Origin: Desmodus rotundus
Lineage: Eukaryota > Chordata > Mammalia > Chiroptera > Phyllostomidae
Reading direction: 5' to 3'
NCBI RefSeq assembly: GCF_022682495.2
Contig: NC_071391.1
Location: 107,119,195-107,183,194, forward strand
DNA: 64,000 nt
Part shown: positions 11,300 through 22,484 of the stretch, in pieces
Position numbering within the stretch: position 1 is the stretch's first letter
Layout: every line of letters begins with the position of its first letter
Program-made: the position numbers and the translations under genes
Notes under the pieces: model-generated
What the model was told of the DNA's origin: nothing
Database searches by the model: none
The model's input: only the letters and a program-made list of their open reading frames with translations

Positions 11300-13340
11300 A
11301 AAAGAGTCCCTGGTGTTGATTTAGATATCTGTTATTTTATCCTTTCTCATAAACATGAGACAAACACAATTTTAAACGGCTCGGTTTCTGGCTGTTAGAA
11401 CTGGGATTTTATTTTATTGTCTCTTCCACATTTTTTTACAAAAAGATCAGCAGGTTGCCATTTTATACACAGAGCATCTGAAGTACAAAATGGCCAAGAC
11501 GCACACCGAGGTCGCCGCAGTCAGCTGGGGGGAGGATCGAATCACACTCAGCCCCTGGGAACCTGACTCACTTCTCCCTCTGGCTCCGCCAGTTGAACCA
11601 CGGGGACCATCCACGCAGCAGAGTGGTGCGACAGGCAGGTGGCCGCAGGCATGACAGGCAGAAAGGCCGGGAGGAGCCTCAGTTGGGGAAACGGCAACCT
11701 CTCAAGCCCACTAGCTTCCCCTTGGACTTGGTAAAATGGGACTACCCCTCCACCTCCCCTCAACTCGCCAATAACAAACCTGTTTTCCAAGCCAAGGTTG
11801 ATTTCGCCTCCTCATCTCAGGTAAGCCACCCCCAAAGTGCTCACTCATCTAGAACACTGCTTGTCTGGTTTTCACCATTTTCCTCTAAGCTGGTGAAACC
11901 CACATGGGGTCTGCATTAGCATCCACGTTCATTTCAGAGCCCCAAAGCTGTTTCCAATTGGCAAAGTCACGGCCAGTGCATGTTGTTCATTAGTGTATTT
12001 GCGGGAGGCTGTCCCAGCCCCATTCCAGCCGCTGCCTGTGGGAAACTTTCCCCCAGATCAGAGGACCCAGAAGGCCCCTAAGACCAGAAGTGAGGGAGCT
12101 ACCAACACCTCTCCCTCGCTCCTGCTCTGCACGCCTTCCCCGGTACTTGAACACACAGGCCGCGTTGTTTGGGTTCTGGTTTTGTTGCGTAATCTCTCAA
12201 AGATTTTCTATGCAGTTCCCTGGCTCCTCAATTCCACTTTCCCTCTCACTCAGCTGTTTTATAAGCTGAATTCTAATCTGGGTTTCTTCACAAAGTCGCC
12301 TTTGACTAAAAGCTAATAAAACCCCAAACGGGAAATTCAGGAGTAGTGGAGATGCCACGTGACTGTAACCTAAGGTTGTTGGTCAACTGGATTTGGTTTT
12401 GAAGCTTGTATACCACCTGGGGGCTTCGGCCCCACCCGCCTTTCTGGCAATAAAGACTGTCTTTGTCTTTCTTCACGCTGAATATTTGCAGCCCGAACCT
12501 TTAGGAGGAGCCTTGAAGACAGCCTTCTATCATCTAGAACCGCTGCAGGCCAGGCTCAGACTCTGGCTCTCTACCTCCGCCACCTTGCCCAAGGCCCTGG
12601 GCAGGGGCACCCAGCTCTGCTCACCGAAGTGGTCGCTCTGGCCCCAGGCAGGATCCCTCACACAGCTCTGCTCCGTGCCTGCTCCCCACCCAGGCCTGGT
12701 CCCAGCACGGCATAACCAGGAGGCCACTCAAACTGTCCGTGCAGGAAACCTTTTTGTTAATGAGCATACAAATCCTTGACATAAAAATCTGATAAATCAA
12801 CGAGAAGAACAAAGGTGTTTTGCTCTATCCCGAAACCCGTGGTTACGGTTGAGGGCTGTCTTACATCAGCCGCATCATCTGGTAATTGATTCCTGAATTT
12901 TGTTTTTAATTGCAGAGAACTGAGAAAAATCTTGATTTCCACAGATAAGTGGTAGCAAATGCTAACAGGCCTTTGGGAGACTGCCCTTTTACCTTCGGAT
13001 GGTCTCTAGTTAAATCGGTGTTTCTTGCCTTTCTTTCAGTACCGTCCCTCTCAGCAGCCTTGGGAAGCACTTTTGCCTAACTGTGCTTTCCCCCGGCCGT
13101 CAATCTTAACACCACAGAAATCCTGTGTACGGACAGGGACCTCTTGCAGGGCTGCACACCAGTCGCAGCTACACTTTTTGGGCCCCCTTGGGGACAATAC
13201 CACTCCAGTTGACAATGCATGAGATCCATGGAACCAAAGCTGGAAATAGTTGTAGAAATTTTTGTTTCAAAGTAGAATCATTAACATAATGCCAGAAATA
13301 ACAATGGAAAATTCTTAGCGGTAATGATTTGTCAGAGACC
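11300..13340. other. Unique DNA
   Basis: Two kilobases with no recognisable repeat. They include GC-rich sequence at 12530-12730 and an AT-rich stretch at 12860-12990 with TAATTG and GATTCC motifs. One exon-like segment (11593-11820) is listed separately. Other open frames of up to 128 codons occur on both strands and are not supported. Confidence 0.4.
11593..11820 (+). other. Exon-like segment, plus strand (weak candidate)
   Basis: A strong acceptor, CTTCTCCCTCTGGCTCCGCCAG, is represented at 11571-11592, followed by 228 bases (76 codons, phase 0-0) open in one frame and ending at the donor CATCTCAG|GTAAGCC. The second half would encode LVKWDYPSTSPQLANNKP, then FQAKVDFASSSQ. I recognise no domain. 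The first half is GC-rich and basic, which is typical of chance frames. It could be a real exon, a non-coding RNA exon, or coincidence. Confidence 0.22.
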
Positions 13341-13344
13341 AGAA

Positions 13345-13490
13345 TTCTAAGCATTTTACCTGCATCGACTCGCACAAGCCTCTCAGAACTATTATTATTA
13401 CCCTCATTTTAAAAAGAAAGAGGCACAGAGAGGTTAGATGACTTGACCAAGTCCACACAGGTGGCACATGACAAGCTGGGAATCAGATCC
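13345..13490 (-). mobile_element. MIR SINE
   Basis: Reverse-complement MIR: 'ATTATTATTACCCTCATTTT' then 'GAGGCACAGAGAGGTTAGAT' and 'GACTTGACCAAGTCCACACAG'-like sequence. Confidence 0.88.
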
Positions 13491-13494
13491 ACAA

Positions 13495-15070
13495 GCCACA
13501 CCTAAACCACTAGGCAATACCCCCTTGCCATGCTACTGAATAACCGCCTGCTCACTTCCCCATCGCAAATATAAAAACCAAGCAAGATGCATCCAAAACG
13601 TGCAGTAAGCCCGAAACCAGCCATCCTAACACAGCTCCGCAAAGCGCAACATTAGCAAACTGGCCACCGAGCCATGAAGACACCCCAAGCCAGGCCCACG
13701 AGGGGCGCGCACAAGCATCTGGATAATGGCACGACAGACTACGCATCCTGAATATTTAGCAAAACTAAACCAAAGCTTGCTTGGCTACAAGCTTCCTAAC
13801 CAGTACCACAAGGACATGGAACGCCAACCCAGGCGGAAAGTGGTGGGGGACTCCCTCACACCCCAGTGTGAGCCACCCCGGCAGCTCCAGTTAGGGCACC
13901 GGTGGTCTCCAGTGTGTTGAAATGTGGGACATTCAATCCGATGTGTTTTATTTTGGCTGCACATTTTCACACAGTGAAAACAGAATTAAAAACAAAATCA
14001 AGTCCAACATTTGAGAAACCCCCAAAGTGCTGGACCCAGAGTAGAGAATCACTCAATGACCTTTCCGGGCTCCCTGATCTGAGGGTGCCACTCCCACAGT
14101 GGAGACAGCCTCAATCCAGCCTCCTACAGGGTCCCAGCACCCAGCTCCTGCTGCGGCCTCCCACCCCTGCCCCTGACCTTTCAGCCCACGTACCCCAGCC
14201 TCCCACCAAAGACCCAGTTGGCACTAGTTCTTTCGCTCCCTGGGTGATTCTGGTGTGCAGAGGCCTTGAGGCTGCCTTCTAGGCCTGTTTGTCATCCCCA
14301 CTTTGAGAAGCTAGCCCCAGGTCTGAGCAGGGTCATGTCCAGCCGGTCCAAGCCCCTGACTCACACCTGAAAAGTACGCCACTTTCATGTCTGTTCTTTC
14401 TCCCCGCCACTCTCAAGGAAGGGAGAGCTCCCGACTTCCCGCTCACACGGGCGCAGTCACTCTCTTCTCATTCATCTCTTACTGCACACCTACTGTGTGC
14501 CAGCAACTGGGGAATTGAGGCAGATAAACATGGAACACATGCTGTTTCTAGCATTTCAACGGAAAAAAGAACAGGGGCCCAATTTAGGGCGGGGCGGGTG
14601 AGCGGAAACTGGAGTGAGGAACGAGGCTAGCAACATTCTAGGCAGAACAAACCCCAAGCAGGGCACCTGGAGACGGTGGACTTGGGCCACCTGAAAGCAG
14701 GCCCCTGAGGAAGAGGCAGGGTTTTGCTTCCCCTTCCCCATCCAGGGAGGCAGCAGTGAAGTCACTGTAGTTAGGGGAACGGGCAGGGAGGTGAGAATGC
14801 CGCCCTCACTGCAACTTGGTTTCCTATCTGTAAAGCAGGAATAATTAGAAATAACTATAATCCCTACGCCAGGCGGGGGTGGGGATGAACGCAGCTATCC
14901 TCTAGATGCTGCGGCGCTTGCCCGTGCCTATACGCTGGGCATCCAGCCGACTGCCAAAGCTCCCCATGGGATTCTAATGCACAGCTGAGGTGGCAGCCAC
15001 TGCCACCGAACATGGGCAGAATGACAGGCTCAAAAAAATACGAGCTGTTACCATCAGTGATGACTCCAGT
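13495..15070. other. Unique DNA with small MIR-like pieces
   Basis: No gene supported. 14460-14560 has an ancient 'CACCTACTGTGTGCCAGCAA' repeat phrase and 14795-14875 a MIR-like 'TTTCCTATCTGTAAAGCAGG'. The rest is unassigned. Confidence 0.45.
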
Positions 15071-15090
15071 CCTCCTTCCCACCCATCTTT

Positions 15091-15277
15091 TTTTTTTTTA
15101 AGTTTATTGATTTTAGAGAGATAGGAAGGGGGAGGGAGAGAAAGAGAGAGACATTCACTGATGTGAGAAAGAAACATCAACTGCTTGCCTCCCAGACGTG
15201 CCCTGAGTGGGAACCGAACCTCCAACCTTTTGGTGTATGAGACAACACTCCAACCAACTGAACCACACCAGCAAGGG
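15091..15277 (-). mobile_element. VES SINE with exact target-site duplication
   Basis: Reverse-complement VES beginning with the T-run that represents its A tail and ending 'CACACCAGCAAGGGC'. The 17-base duplication CCTTCCCACCCATCTTT flanks it at 15074-15090 and 15278-15294, fixing both ends and showing standard L1-type retrotransposition. Confidence 0.97.
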
Positions 15278-15436
15278 CCTTCCCACCCATCTTTGAAAAT
15301 GTTCAAGTTCCCAGGCAAAACCATCTTTTAGTCCTTCTACCGCATGCCCACATAGGCAACTTCTATGACAAAACTATAAAACATGCTTGACAGAGAAATT
15401 CATAGAGACACAAAGAGGGAGAAGTGGAGAATTACT

Positions 15437-15649
15437 ATTTTTTTAAGAAAAATGTTATTGATTTTAGGGAGAGGGAGATGGAGGGAGGGTGGGTGGGAGG
15501 GAAAGGGAGAGGAAGAAGCACCGATTTGTTGTTCTACTTATTTATGTATTCATGGGTTGATTCTTTTTTGTTCCCTGAACCAGGGATCGAACCCACAACC
15601 TTGGTGTATCAGGACAATGCTCTAAGTGACGGAGCCACCCGGCCAGGGC
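15437..15649 (-). mobile_element. VES SINE
   Basis: T-run at 15437, purine-rich block 'GGAGGGAGGGTGGGTGGGAG', then 'CAGGGATCGAACCCACAACC' and end 'CGGCCAGGGC'. Reverse orientation, same as its neighbour at 15091. Confidence 0.93.
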
Positions 15650-15659
15650 AGGAGTCACT

Positions 15660-15830
15660 GTTCAATGCTACAGAATTTTAGTCTGGGAAGGTAAAGCCCT
15701 GGACGTGGATTGTGGTGAGAGTCTCATAACGATGTGAATGTACTGAACTGAACTGTACACTTAAGCATGGTGAAGATGGTAAATTTTATTTGTGTCTATT
15801 CTGCCACATTTTTTAAAAGCTGCTAAAAGT
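15660..15830 (+). mobile_element. L1 3' end fragment
   Basis: 'CATAACGATGTGAATGTACT' followed by 'CTGTACACTTAAGCATGGTG' and 'GGTAAATTTTATTTGTGT' is the standard old L1 3' terminus. Confidence 0.8.
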
Positions 15831-15874
15831 ATTGTTTATTTATCTTCTAAATGTCTTTCAGTCTCCACATGAAA

Positions 15875-15980
15875 CAGGCATACCTCAGAGACTGCAATAA
15901 AGCCAGTGGTAATCTTTTTGCTGGTGGAGGGTCTTCTGTGAAGCACAATAAAGCAAAGAGCAACAAAACGGGGTATGCAA
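15875..15980 (+). mobile_element. Tigger1-type (pogo) deletion derivative
   Basis: Starts 'CAGGCATACCTCAGAGA', keeps the internal phrase 'GTAATCTTTTTGCTGGTGG', then 'AGCACAATAAAGCAAAGAGC' and an inverted end 'AAAACGGGGTATGCAAG'. About 105 bases remain of an element that is over 2 kb when complete. The transposase is gone. Confidence 0.82.
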
Positions 15981-15984
15981 GTAG

Positions 15985-16165
15985 AAGAAACAATGTTAAC
16001 CTGAAAAATAATGAAAAGAATACATTGACATTCTTCCATTTCTAAGAATCTATTCAACAGAAACACCACATCTGTGTAGAGATACATGTGTAAGTATGTT
16101 CAGTGAGGCATGCTGAAATGGGACAAAAAGCATAAATGACCTAAAAGCTCATGACTGGGGAAGTG
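15985..16165 (+). mobile_element. Old L1 fragment
   Basis: 'CATTTCTAAGAATCTATTCA' and 'TGGGGAAGTGGTTAAAAG' resemble degraded L1 ORF2/3' sequence. Weakly supported. Confidence 0.4.
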
Positions 16166-16204
16166 GTTAAAAGTCAAGGTCCATCTTGGGAATTCTCTGC
16201 AACC

Positions 16205-16562
16205 ACGAAAAGTGAGACAGTCTGTTTCTGCAGAAGCTGCGGGCTCACGGGAGGAACATCCTGCTTCAGGGAGAATTTGGCCCTGGGGCGTCAGGACTCC
16301 TCCTTTTCCGTTATCCAGCCCCTGTGGGAGGTAGGGCTCACCTCCCTCCCTGAAGCTGCAAACAGGGCGGCCGCTCTCTCACCAGTCCTGTTCTGTGGCA
16401 CAGTTGCAGCCAGGGTCTGGGCTGCTGCCTGGATCCCACTGTCTGACTTCACAGCCTTCCCAGAGTCTGAGAGCCACCCTGCTGTCCCTTCAAGGAATTC
16501 CTTTTCTGCTGTTATCAGTCAGCTGACATCTGTTGCTTACAACCAAGAACCCTACTGATAAA
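16205..16562 (+). mobile_element. Retroviral-type LTR fragment (MaLR/ERVL-like)
   Basis: The end 'CTGTTGCTTACAACCAAGAA' followed by CCCTACTGATA matches the typical 3' end of old mammalian LTRs, with a GC-rich U3-like body upstream. A 135-codon open frame across it is not a gene. Confidence 0.5.
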
Positions 16563-16624
16563 GCTGTTCCAATCTGTTCCAATCGACCCTGGCTGTTAAA
16601 GAGAAAACAGGCCCTTATAAGTCA

Positions 16625-16860
16625 ATGGATCACGATAGCTGACATTTCCTGAGTACTCGCTCTGTGCAGGCACTGTTCTAAGCTCTTTTCCGTGCCAACT
16701 CATTTGGTCTCCACACCCCTACCAGGTCGGTACAATCACCTCCATTTTACAGATGAGAAAATGAAGGCATAGAAAAGGGTAGATAGCTTGTCCAAAGTTA
16801 TGAAGTTCGTAGGCAGTGGGAGTGGTTCAAGAACCAGTAGAAGTCTGGTTCCAAAACCCA
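16625..16860 (-). mobile_element. MIR SINE, nearly complete
   Basis: Reverse-complement MIR with 'CTGAGTACTCGCTCTGTGCA', 'CTCCATTTTACAGATGAGAA' and the tRNA-like side reaching 'GTGGGAGTGGTTCAAGAACC'. Confidence 0.9.
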
Positions 16861-16864
16861 CAAC

Positions 16865-17700
16865 CCCAGCTACAGGCAAAGAGGATAATGCAAACACTTG
16901 GGAGAGAAGGACACAGGGAGACCAACCATCCACTCCCGTTCCCTCTGGGTGGGGTTGGGGGTGGGGCTGAAGGAGGCCTCTGATGTTTGGATATTTTGCA
17001 ACAAGAACTATTCCTGGGCTACTTTCAGATAAAACAGTGTTGTTGTAGGATTAAACTTGAACCTGGGTGCTGGCAAACTCAAGGCCCTCGTGGCTGAGAC
17101 TCCACTTCCCCGGCCCAGGCTTCCTGCTGCCACCACCCCTCCCCCACCCCCTGAAAGACTTGGGGATCCAGCTCAAGTCTGTCCTCAAGCCTGGGGTTTC
17201 CTCCTGGTCCACTCCCGGGGTGCCTACTGTGATGCAGCACTCTCAGCTGGGCGAGGAAACCACAGGAGCTGTTACCCTGCGCTCGCGGGCACCTGGGAGC
17301 CCACACCCCTCCAGTCTGACTGGCCTTAAAGGGCCCTGTGGTCCTGCTCATCCTCATGAGCTCCTCTGACCTCTCTTTCCACCCATTTTCACTCTCCAAG
17401 GCCCAAATTAGAGCCCTTTCTCCTGGCAGCCTCCGTTTCTCTCTTCTCTGCCCTCTGCATTTCCTGAGCGGAATCCCTCCGTGGTTGCTGGAAAGGTACC
17501 TCCGCTGCCAGGGGCTGTTTCTTTCTCGTCTGTTCAGCCTCTTCTCTTTCACTCAGCTGGTCTTCATTCCTCCACTCCTCGGTCGCTCCTGGGCGCTCAG
17601 CCCGCCTACCACACACAGGGGCAAGTCCTTCTGGAAACACTGCCTTGATGACCAGTTTATCTGCTGTCACTCTGGCAACCAACTGTTCTTTTCACATGAG
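16865..17700. other. Unique GC-rich DNA
   Basis: G-rich 'GTGGGGTTGGGGGTGGGGCT' at 16949-16968. 17380-17560 is pyrimidine-rich. Overlapping open frames of 157, 122, 100, 97 and 90 codons on both strands in the same few hundred bases indicate low stop density, not genes. Confidence 0.45.
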
Positions 17701-17704
17701 CCAT

Positions 17705-18085
17705 AGCCACTTGAGGATTTTTAAAAATTTTTAAATTTGGAACAATTTCAAGCCTACAGAAAAGTTCCAATAGTAAAATGAGCTGCCTTCACCTAAGTAC
17801 CTCAAATGTTCACATTTAATTTGCTTCAAACTCCTCCCTCCAGTTTTTTTCCTCAACCATTTGAGACTACGTTGCACACAAGATACCCCTTTACCTACAA
17901 ATGCTTCAGTGTGCACTTCCTAAAAGACATTCTCTTATATTACCAGTTTAATTACCTGATCAGGAAACTAACATTGATACAGTAGTATCATCCAATCTAC
18001 AGACTTTATTCAAATGTTGCCAATGGCGCAGGAGCCAATCCAGCTGAACACTGCTTAGACTGAATCTACCGGCTTCCAGTCATGT
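17705..18085 (-). mobile_element. Old L1 fragment, antisense
   Basis: 'GGAACAATTTCAAGCCTACAG' in near form at 17750, with 'AAAGTTCCAATAGTAAAATG', 'CCTCAACCATTTGAGACTAC' and 'GACATTCTCTTATATTACCA'. These are reverse-complement phrases of ancient L1 3' UTRs. Confidence 0.75.
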
Positions 18086-18119
18086 CTGGAACCTTTGATC
18101 TCATCTGTGGAAAGAGTGC

Positions 18120-18205
18120 TGGATAGAGGACCGCCCCACCCACCAAGAGTGGACAAGTCACTCTCCTCTCTGGGCTCCACCCTCCATCACCCAGGAGGAT
18201 AAAAG
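18120..18205 (+). mobile_element. MIR fragment
   Basis: 'GTGGACAAGTCACTCTCCTC' then 'CTCTGGGCTCCACC' resembles the MIR core in plus orientation. Short. Confidence 0.4.
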
Positions 18206-18289
18206 GACAGAACAGCCCCCCGACTACTCGGTATATTGAAGGCGACCATCCAGTGGGGTTGCAGCTACTGTGGCAACTTTCAGCTTCCC

Positions 18290-18520
18290 CCAGGCACAGT
18301 CACATTCATTCAGCTGGACACAGGAGCTCATTTCACTGCGTGATTACCAGGTGTCAGAGCCCTACATGTTCTATACACGTCACCTCATCAACCACTCCTC
18401 CCCCACCGGTATTTCCAATGTTATCTCATTTTGCAGATGAAGAAACTGAGCCCATGGGGGTTAATTTGCTCAAGGTCTCTCCAGTGCTTGCATTCAGGAT
18501 TAGAAATGAGGGTAGAAAAC
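18290..18520 (-). mobile_element. MIR SINE
   Basis: Contains 'TCTCATTTTGCAGATGAAGA' then 'AACTGAGCCCATGGGGGTTA' and 'TTGCTCAAGGTCTCTCCAGT', the reverse complement of MIR. Confidence 0.85.
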
Positions 18521-18524
18521 ACAC

Positions 18525-21170
18525 CTTGTCATCACACTCCTGCCAGTCTCCTCTAGGCTGAAATAAGGCCCCTAGATCAGAAGGAAACAGAAGCTCCAAA
18601 AGAGTCCACTGAGCCACCGTGGCCACCAGGCACAGGGCCCACATGACTGCGTGACCCTGGATGCTCTGGTCGTATGCAGTGCAGCCCCCAGTAGTGAAGT
18701 GGATTCTGCAACCACAGTGAAAGTAAACCTGCACCAAGTTCCAAGCTGCAAACTGTTTTCTCTTCGTGGCCAGGATTCAATTTTTGTCCCCCATCCACGA
18801 GCTTTTTCTTTATGGAGCTGAATATGAGGTCTGGTCCCTTTGTCGGATATGGCCACAGTCAATGAAGAAATCGACCTCTCATGCACTAAATAACTGAGTA
18901 CTAAGCACACACTATGTGTCAAGCGCTGACTAATCCTCTGCAGGGTGACATCCCGTTCCACCACTGAGTTCTGTGACTGGCCCCGAGCTGAACTGACACC
19001 GGACCAGGTCTGTGTGACCTTATGTGGCGCCTGAACCTTATAGGAAAAGCTGTGGGGGCTGGATGCTTTAAAGCCAGCATCTTGTTACATAGCTCCTCAT
19101 CACTCCATGGAGCAAACCGACTCCCGCCTTGTGGGTCGCAACCACCTCCCCAGGTTATGTGACACTGGGAAAGCTCTTGCCTTCTGTCCTCATCGCGGAC
19201 GCTGCCGCCACTCTGGCTGCTGGCAGTTTGGAAACTGCTTCTATGTTCGTGTGTTGTTTCCCCAACTGAACTGTGAGGCTCTCGAAGACTTCTTAAGATG
19301 TCTACTTTTGAATGCTGTGGCCCCAATGAAGGTGTGCTTCCTTTTCTTCCTTTTTTCTTAACACTTAAAACTGAGGTAGAAATTATGACAACTCAGTTCG
19401 CTACACCAGAGTAACGTTGGCGGCAGCCCTCACCTTAGCCACTCAGAGCTTGGGCCCTTCTCGCCACTGAAGCTCTGCCACTCACCTAGGGAAGCCACTC
19501 AGGTAGGTAGTCCACCTGTGAATGCTAATAACAATGCTTCCTACCGCACTGTGCTTAAAGCACTTGTACTGCATATGCGTATACATCTCACAAATGTGCG
19601 TGTGTACAACAGTCTATGGCTTAAGTCAGATGAAGTGAGGACACAAGCCAGCGCTGAGAGCCAGAGGGTTCAAGGGTACTGGCTACCAAATGACACAAGC
19701 TACAGGGAGCCACGTCCATGCTCCCAAGACCACACCCACCACCAAGTGGTTCCAAGTCAGCCCAAGGTACTGACCCTTCGAGCAAATGTAAGGCTGAGCT
19801 CTGCAGAGGCCTCAGGCACTCCCCACACAGCCTTTCAAACTCCGGATGCAGGCCCCTGGCCGGCTAAAGGCCACTCTATGGCCACTTCCCACCCTGAAAA
19901 TGTTCTCTGTCCCTTTAGAGTCAAATCTACTATCCTTCCAAACATGAGGTGACCCCACTTTTTTCAGTAGGCTGCCCGACCCTCAGAGGGGCCCACACCC
20001 CCAGGGGCAGAGTACACTATAGCCCCTTCAAAGGAATAGTAAAGTACATCAGTGCACCCTGGACCTAAGTGGGAGGAGCAGCAACTTAGTTCACTCAGGC
20101 ACCAGCACTTACTGTGTGCCTCAGGTATGTAGGACTACAAAGACAAAAAAGACAAGATCTCTACACCCTTAAGCAGGGTGTCAGATGGGTGGTACGCAAA
20201 GCTGAAAGCTTAAGGTCAGAGTCAAGGATAAGCTGGTGCAGGCCCAAGCTTGCACATTCCTTCCTCCCTGTACGGTATTCCCATCCCTCCCTTCCAGAGC
20301 CCCCAAGTGCACAGAATGAAGGAGCCCCAAATGACTGTCCGGAGTCACCCCTCTGGGCTCACTCCTAGGCCCCGGGCTCCGCCAAACAATCGGGGGCTTC
20401 TGGAAGCAGGCCGAGCAGGCACATTCTCATGTGCGGGGCCCGCAACACCCCTCTCAGCTGATTGTGTCCAGGCGGCCGGGGTCTCCGAGGCGCATGAATG
20501 CCCCTGAATGGGCCCATTCAGGCTGATGGACAGGAGCTGAAAGCTGCACACACACAAAAGGCACTGGGCGGCAGGGAGGGCTCCAGCACGGGGTTCGCCC
20601 ACGGGAAGGGGGGCTGTCCCACCACAAAGGGCAGTGTGGAGGCTCCTCTGCGTATTCAGTGGCATCCCCTGGGTGCCAACTGCACAGCACCCCATGCCCC
20701 AAAGGGGGTAACAGCAGCAGACAGTGGCACTACATGCAGAAGGCTGAGAGGACCAGAGGCAATTAAAATCCAGCAAACAACATGTGAGCAGAATACCTTT
20801 TGCCTTCCAGCAAGATGCGGCTCTGGCCGGGAGCTGATGGGTGCCTCCGTGTGCCTACCCAGTACACGATTGGGGCTGCATTCCCGACACCCACGGTGAC
20901 CTGTAAGGACTCTGCCTGACCTGAGATTGTTTAACATGCCACCAAGAAAAATGATCTCGAAAGGACATGGCCAATATTTAAATGAGGACTGGAGAGACAT
21001 GGTCCCATTCTTATGTCACTCAGTATTTTCCAGGGAAAAAAACCCTCTGCAACGACATTTGTATTTTTAAATAGAACCAGGAAAGGGAGAACCACCCACC
21101 TGGATTGTTTTAACTGATCCAAGGGGAGGGCAGGCTCTGCTGGCAGAGGAGCAGAGAAGCCCATCTACAC
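18525..21170. other. Unique DNA, longest repeat-poor interval
   Basis: No young repeat. 19225-19345 has an L2-like 3' phrase ('CTGTGAGGCTCTCGAAGAC') and 20090-20170 an ancient 'CTTACTGTGTGCCTCAGGTA' phrase. A perfect 20-base palindrome lies at 20503-20522. Several open frames of up to 144 codons occur on both strands without splice or homology support. Confidence 0.4.
20503..20522. repeat. Perfect 20-base palindrome
   Basis: CCTGAATGGGCCCATTCAGG equals its own reverse complement and has no spacer. Flanking bases do not extend the symmetry. It sits in unique GC-rich DNA, outside any repeat I recognise. Confidence 0.95.
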
Positions 21171-21179
21171 TGCTGCACA

Positions 21180-21480
21180 CAAATATTTTAAGCTCACAGT
21201 CAGATGGCTACTCAGGAAAGGATGCTTCTCAGCTCCCAAGATCACTCTACTTGAGAAACACCCCCCCGAAAGATAATTAAAGATAGTTCCTCTTCATAAT
21301 GCAATATTATAATGAGCAATTAAAGTTAAATTAGTTTGTCATAATAAAAAGATGGATTAGGTTCTTAGGCCTCCCAACCCAGGTCAGTAATTCATGGGGA
21401 GAAGCCTGTGACTGAGCACCAGCTTTACTAAAGAAATACTAATTGTTCAGAGCAATTCTGTGAACAGATCAAGATAGCAT
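21180..21480. promoter_or_regulatory. AT-rich repeat-free block with homeodomain-type motifs (candidate conserved element)
   Basis: The segment includes GATAATTAAAG (21272), GCAATTAAAG (21316), TTAAATTAG (21327) and GATGGATTAGG (21351), i.e. several TAATT/ATTA cores and a GGATTA bicoid-type site within about 100 bases, between GC-rich neighbours. Such AT-rich islands are typical of conserved developmental enhancers. Conservation itself cannot be judged from one sequence. Confidence 0.28.
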
Positions 21481-21499
21481 GGAGATACACATGTGCCCT

Positions 21500-22480
21500 G
21501 GCTCAATTATTAGTTTTGTTTATTTTATTTTAAAAAACAGAACAATTTAAGTATATAAAAAAAGGACAGAAAAAAGTATAAACATCAATAAATCCATCAT
21601 TCACAAATGCTAACGTTCTGTCATATTTGTTTCCGGCCCTGTTCTTTTTAAAGAAAATGTTATGGAACAAGAAGCAGCCACAGCCCCCTTATATGGAGGC
21701 AACCACATACCCGTATTTTAATAGGTTTGCCATTATTGATGCAACATAAATAGACTATAATGCTATTTGGTGTGTTGTACAAATTCTTTTATTTTGAAGT
21801 AACGATAGATTCACAGGAAATTGAAAAGAATGTAGAGAGGTCCCACGAAGCCTTCACCCAGCCTCCCCTAGTGTTACCATTTTGCATTTCTATCAAAACC
21901 TAGGCTACAGACATCAGCACAACCCACACAGCTTATTCAGATTTTACCAGTTTTTCAAGCATTCCTCTGTGTGTGTGTGTGCAATTTTACCTCTCGGGTA
22001 GCTCTCTGTAACTACTACAGTCAAGATACTGAACTGTCCTCTCCCCACCAGGCTCCCTCATGCTGCCCGCTTACAGGGACACCAGTCCCTAATCCCTGGC
22101 AACTACCGACTTGTTTCCCACCTCTACAGTTTTATTATTTCAAAACTACTATATAAATGGAGTAGTGCCATGTGTAACCACTGGAGAGTGGCTTTCTCAC
22201 TGAGCATAATTTCCTTGAGGCTCACCCACGGTGTTGCGTGTACTGATACTGTGTCCCTTCATCACGACCGAGTAGTGTTCCACAGCCCAGCCGCACCCGT
22301 CTGTCCAACCATTCACCGCTGGAGGACATCTGGGTGGTTTCTAGTTTGCGGCTATTTTGAGTAACGGTGCTATGAACATTTTTGTATAAGTTTCTTTGTG
22401 CACATAGAGAAAAGCTATAAAAAAGCCCAATCATTGTGGAAAATAAAGGAATCTTTCCTTCCAATGTTAAGGTTATATAG
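21500..22480 (-). mobile_element. Old L1 3' region, antisense
   Basis: Reverse-complement L1: 'CATCAATAAATCCATCATTC', 'GTTCTGTCATATTTGTTTCC', later 'CCACAGCCCAGCCGCACCC' and 'GTGCTATGAACATTTTTGTA'. Nearly a kilobase with small gaps and a (TG)n at 21968-21981. No frame survives. Confidence 0.82.
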
Positions 22481-22484
22481 CTCC

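Noticed and set aside
17079..17552. 157-codon minus-strand frame
   Set aside because: Overlaps several open frames on both strands in GC-rich DNA. No splice or homology support.
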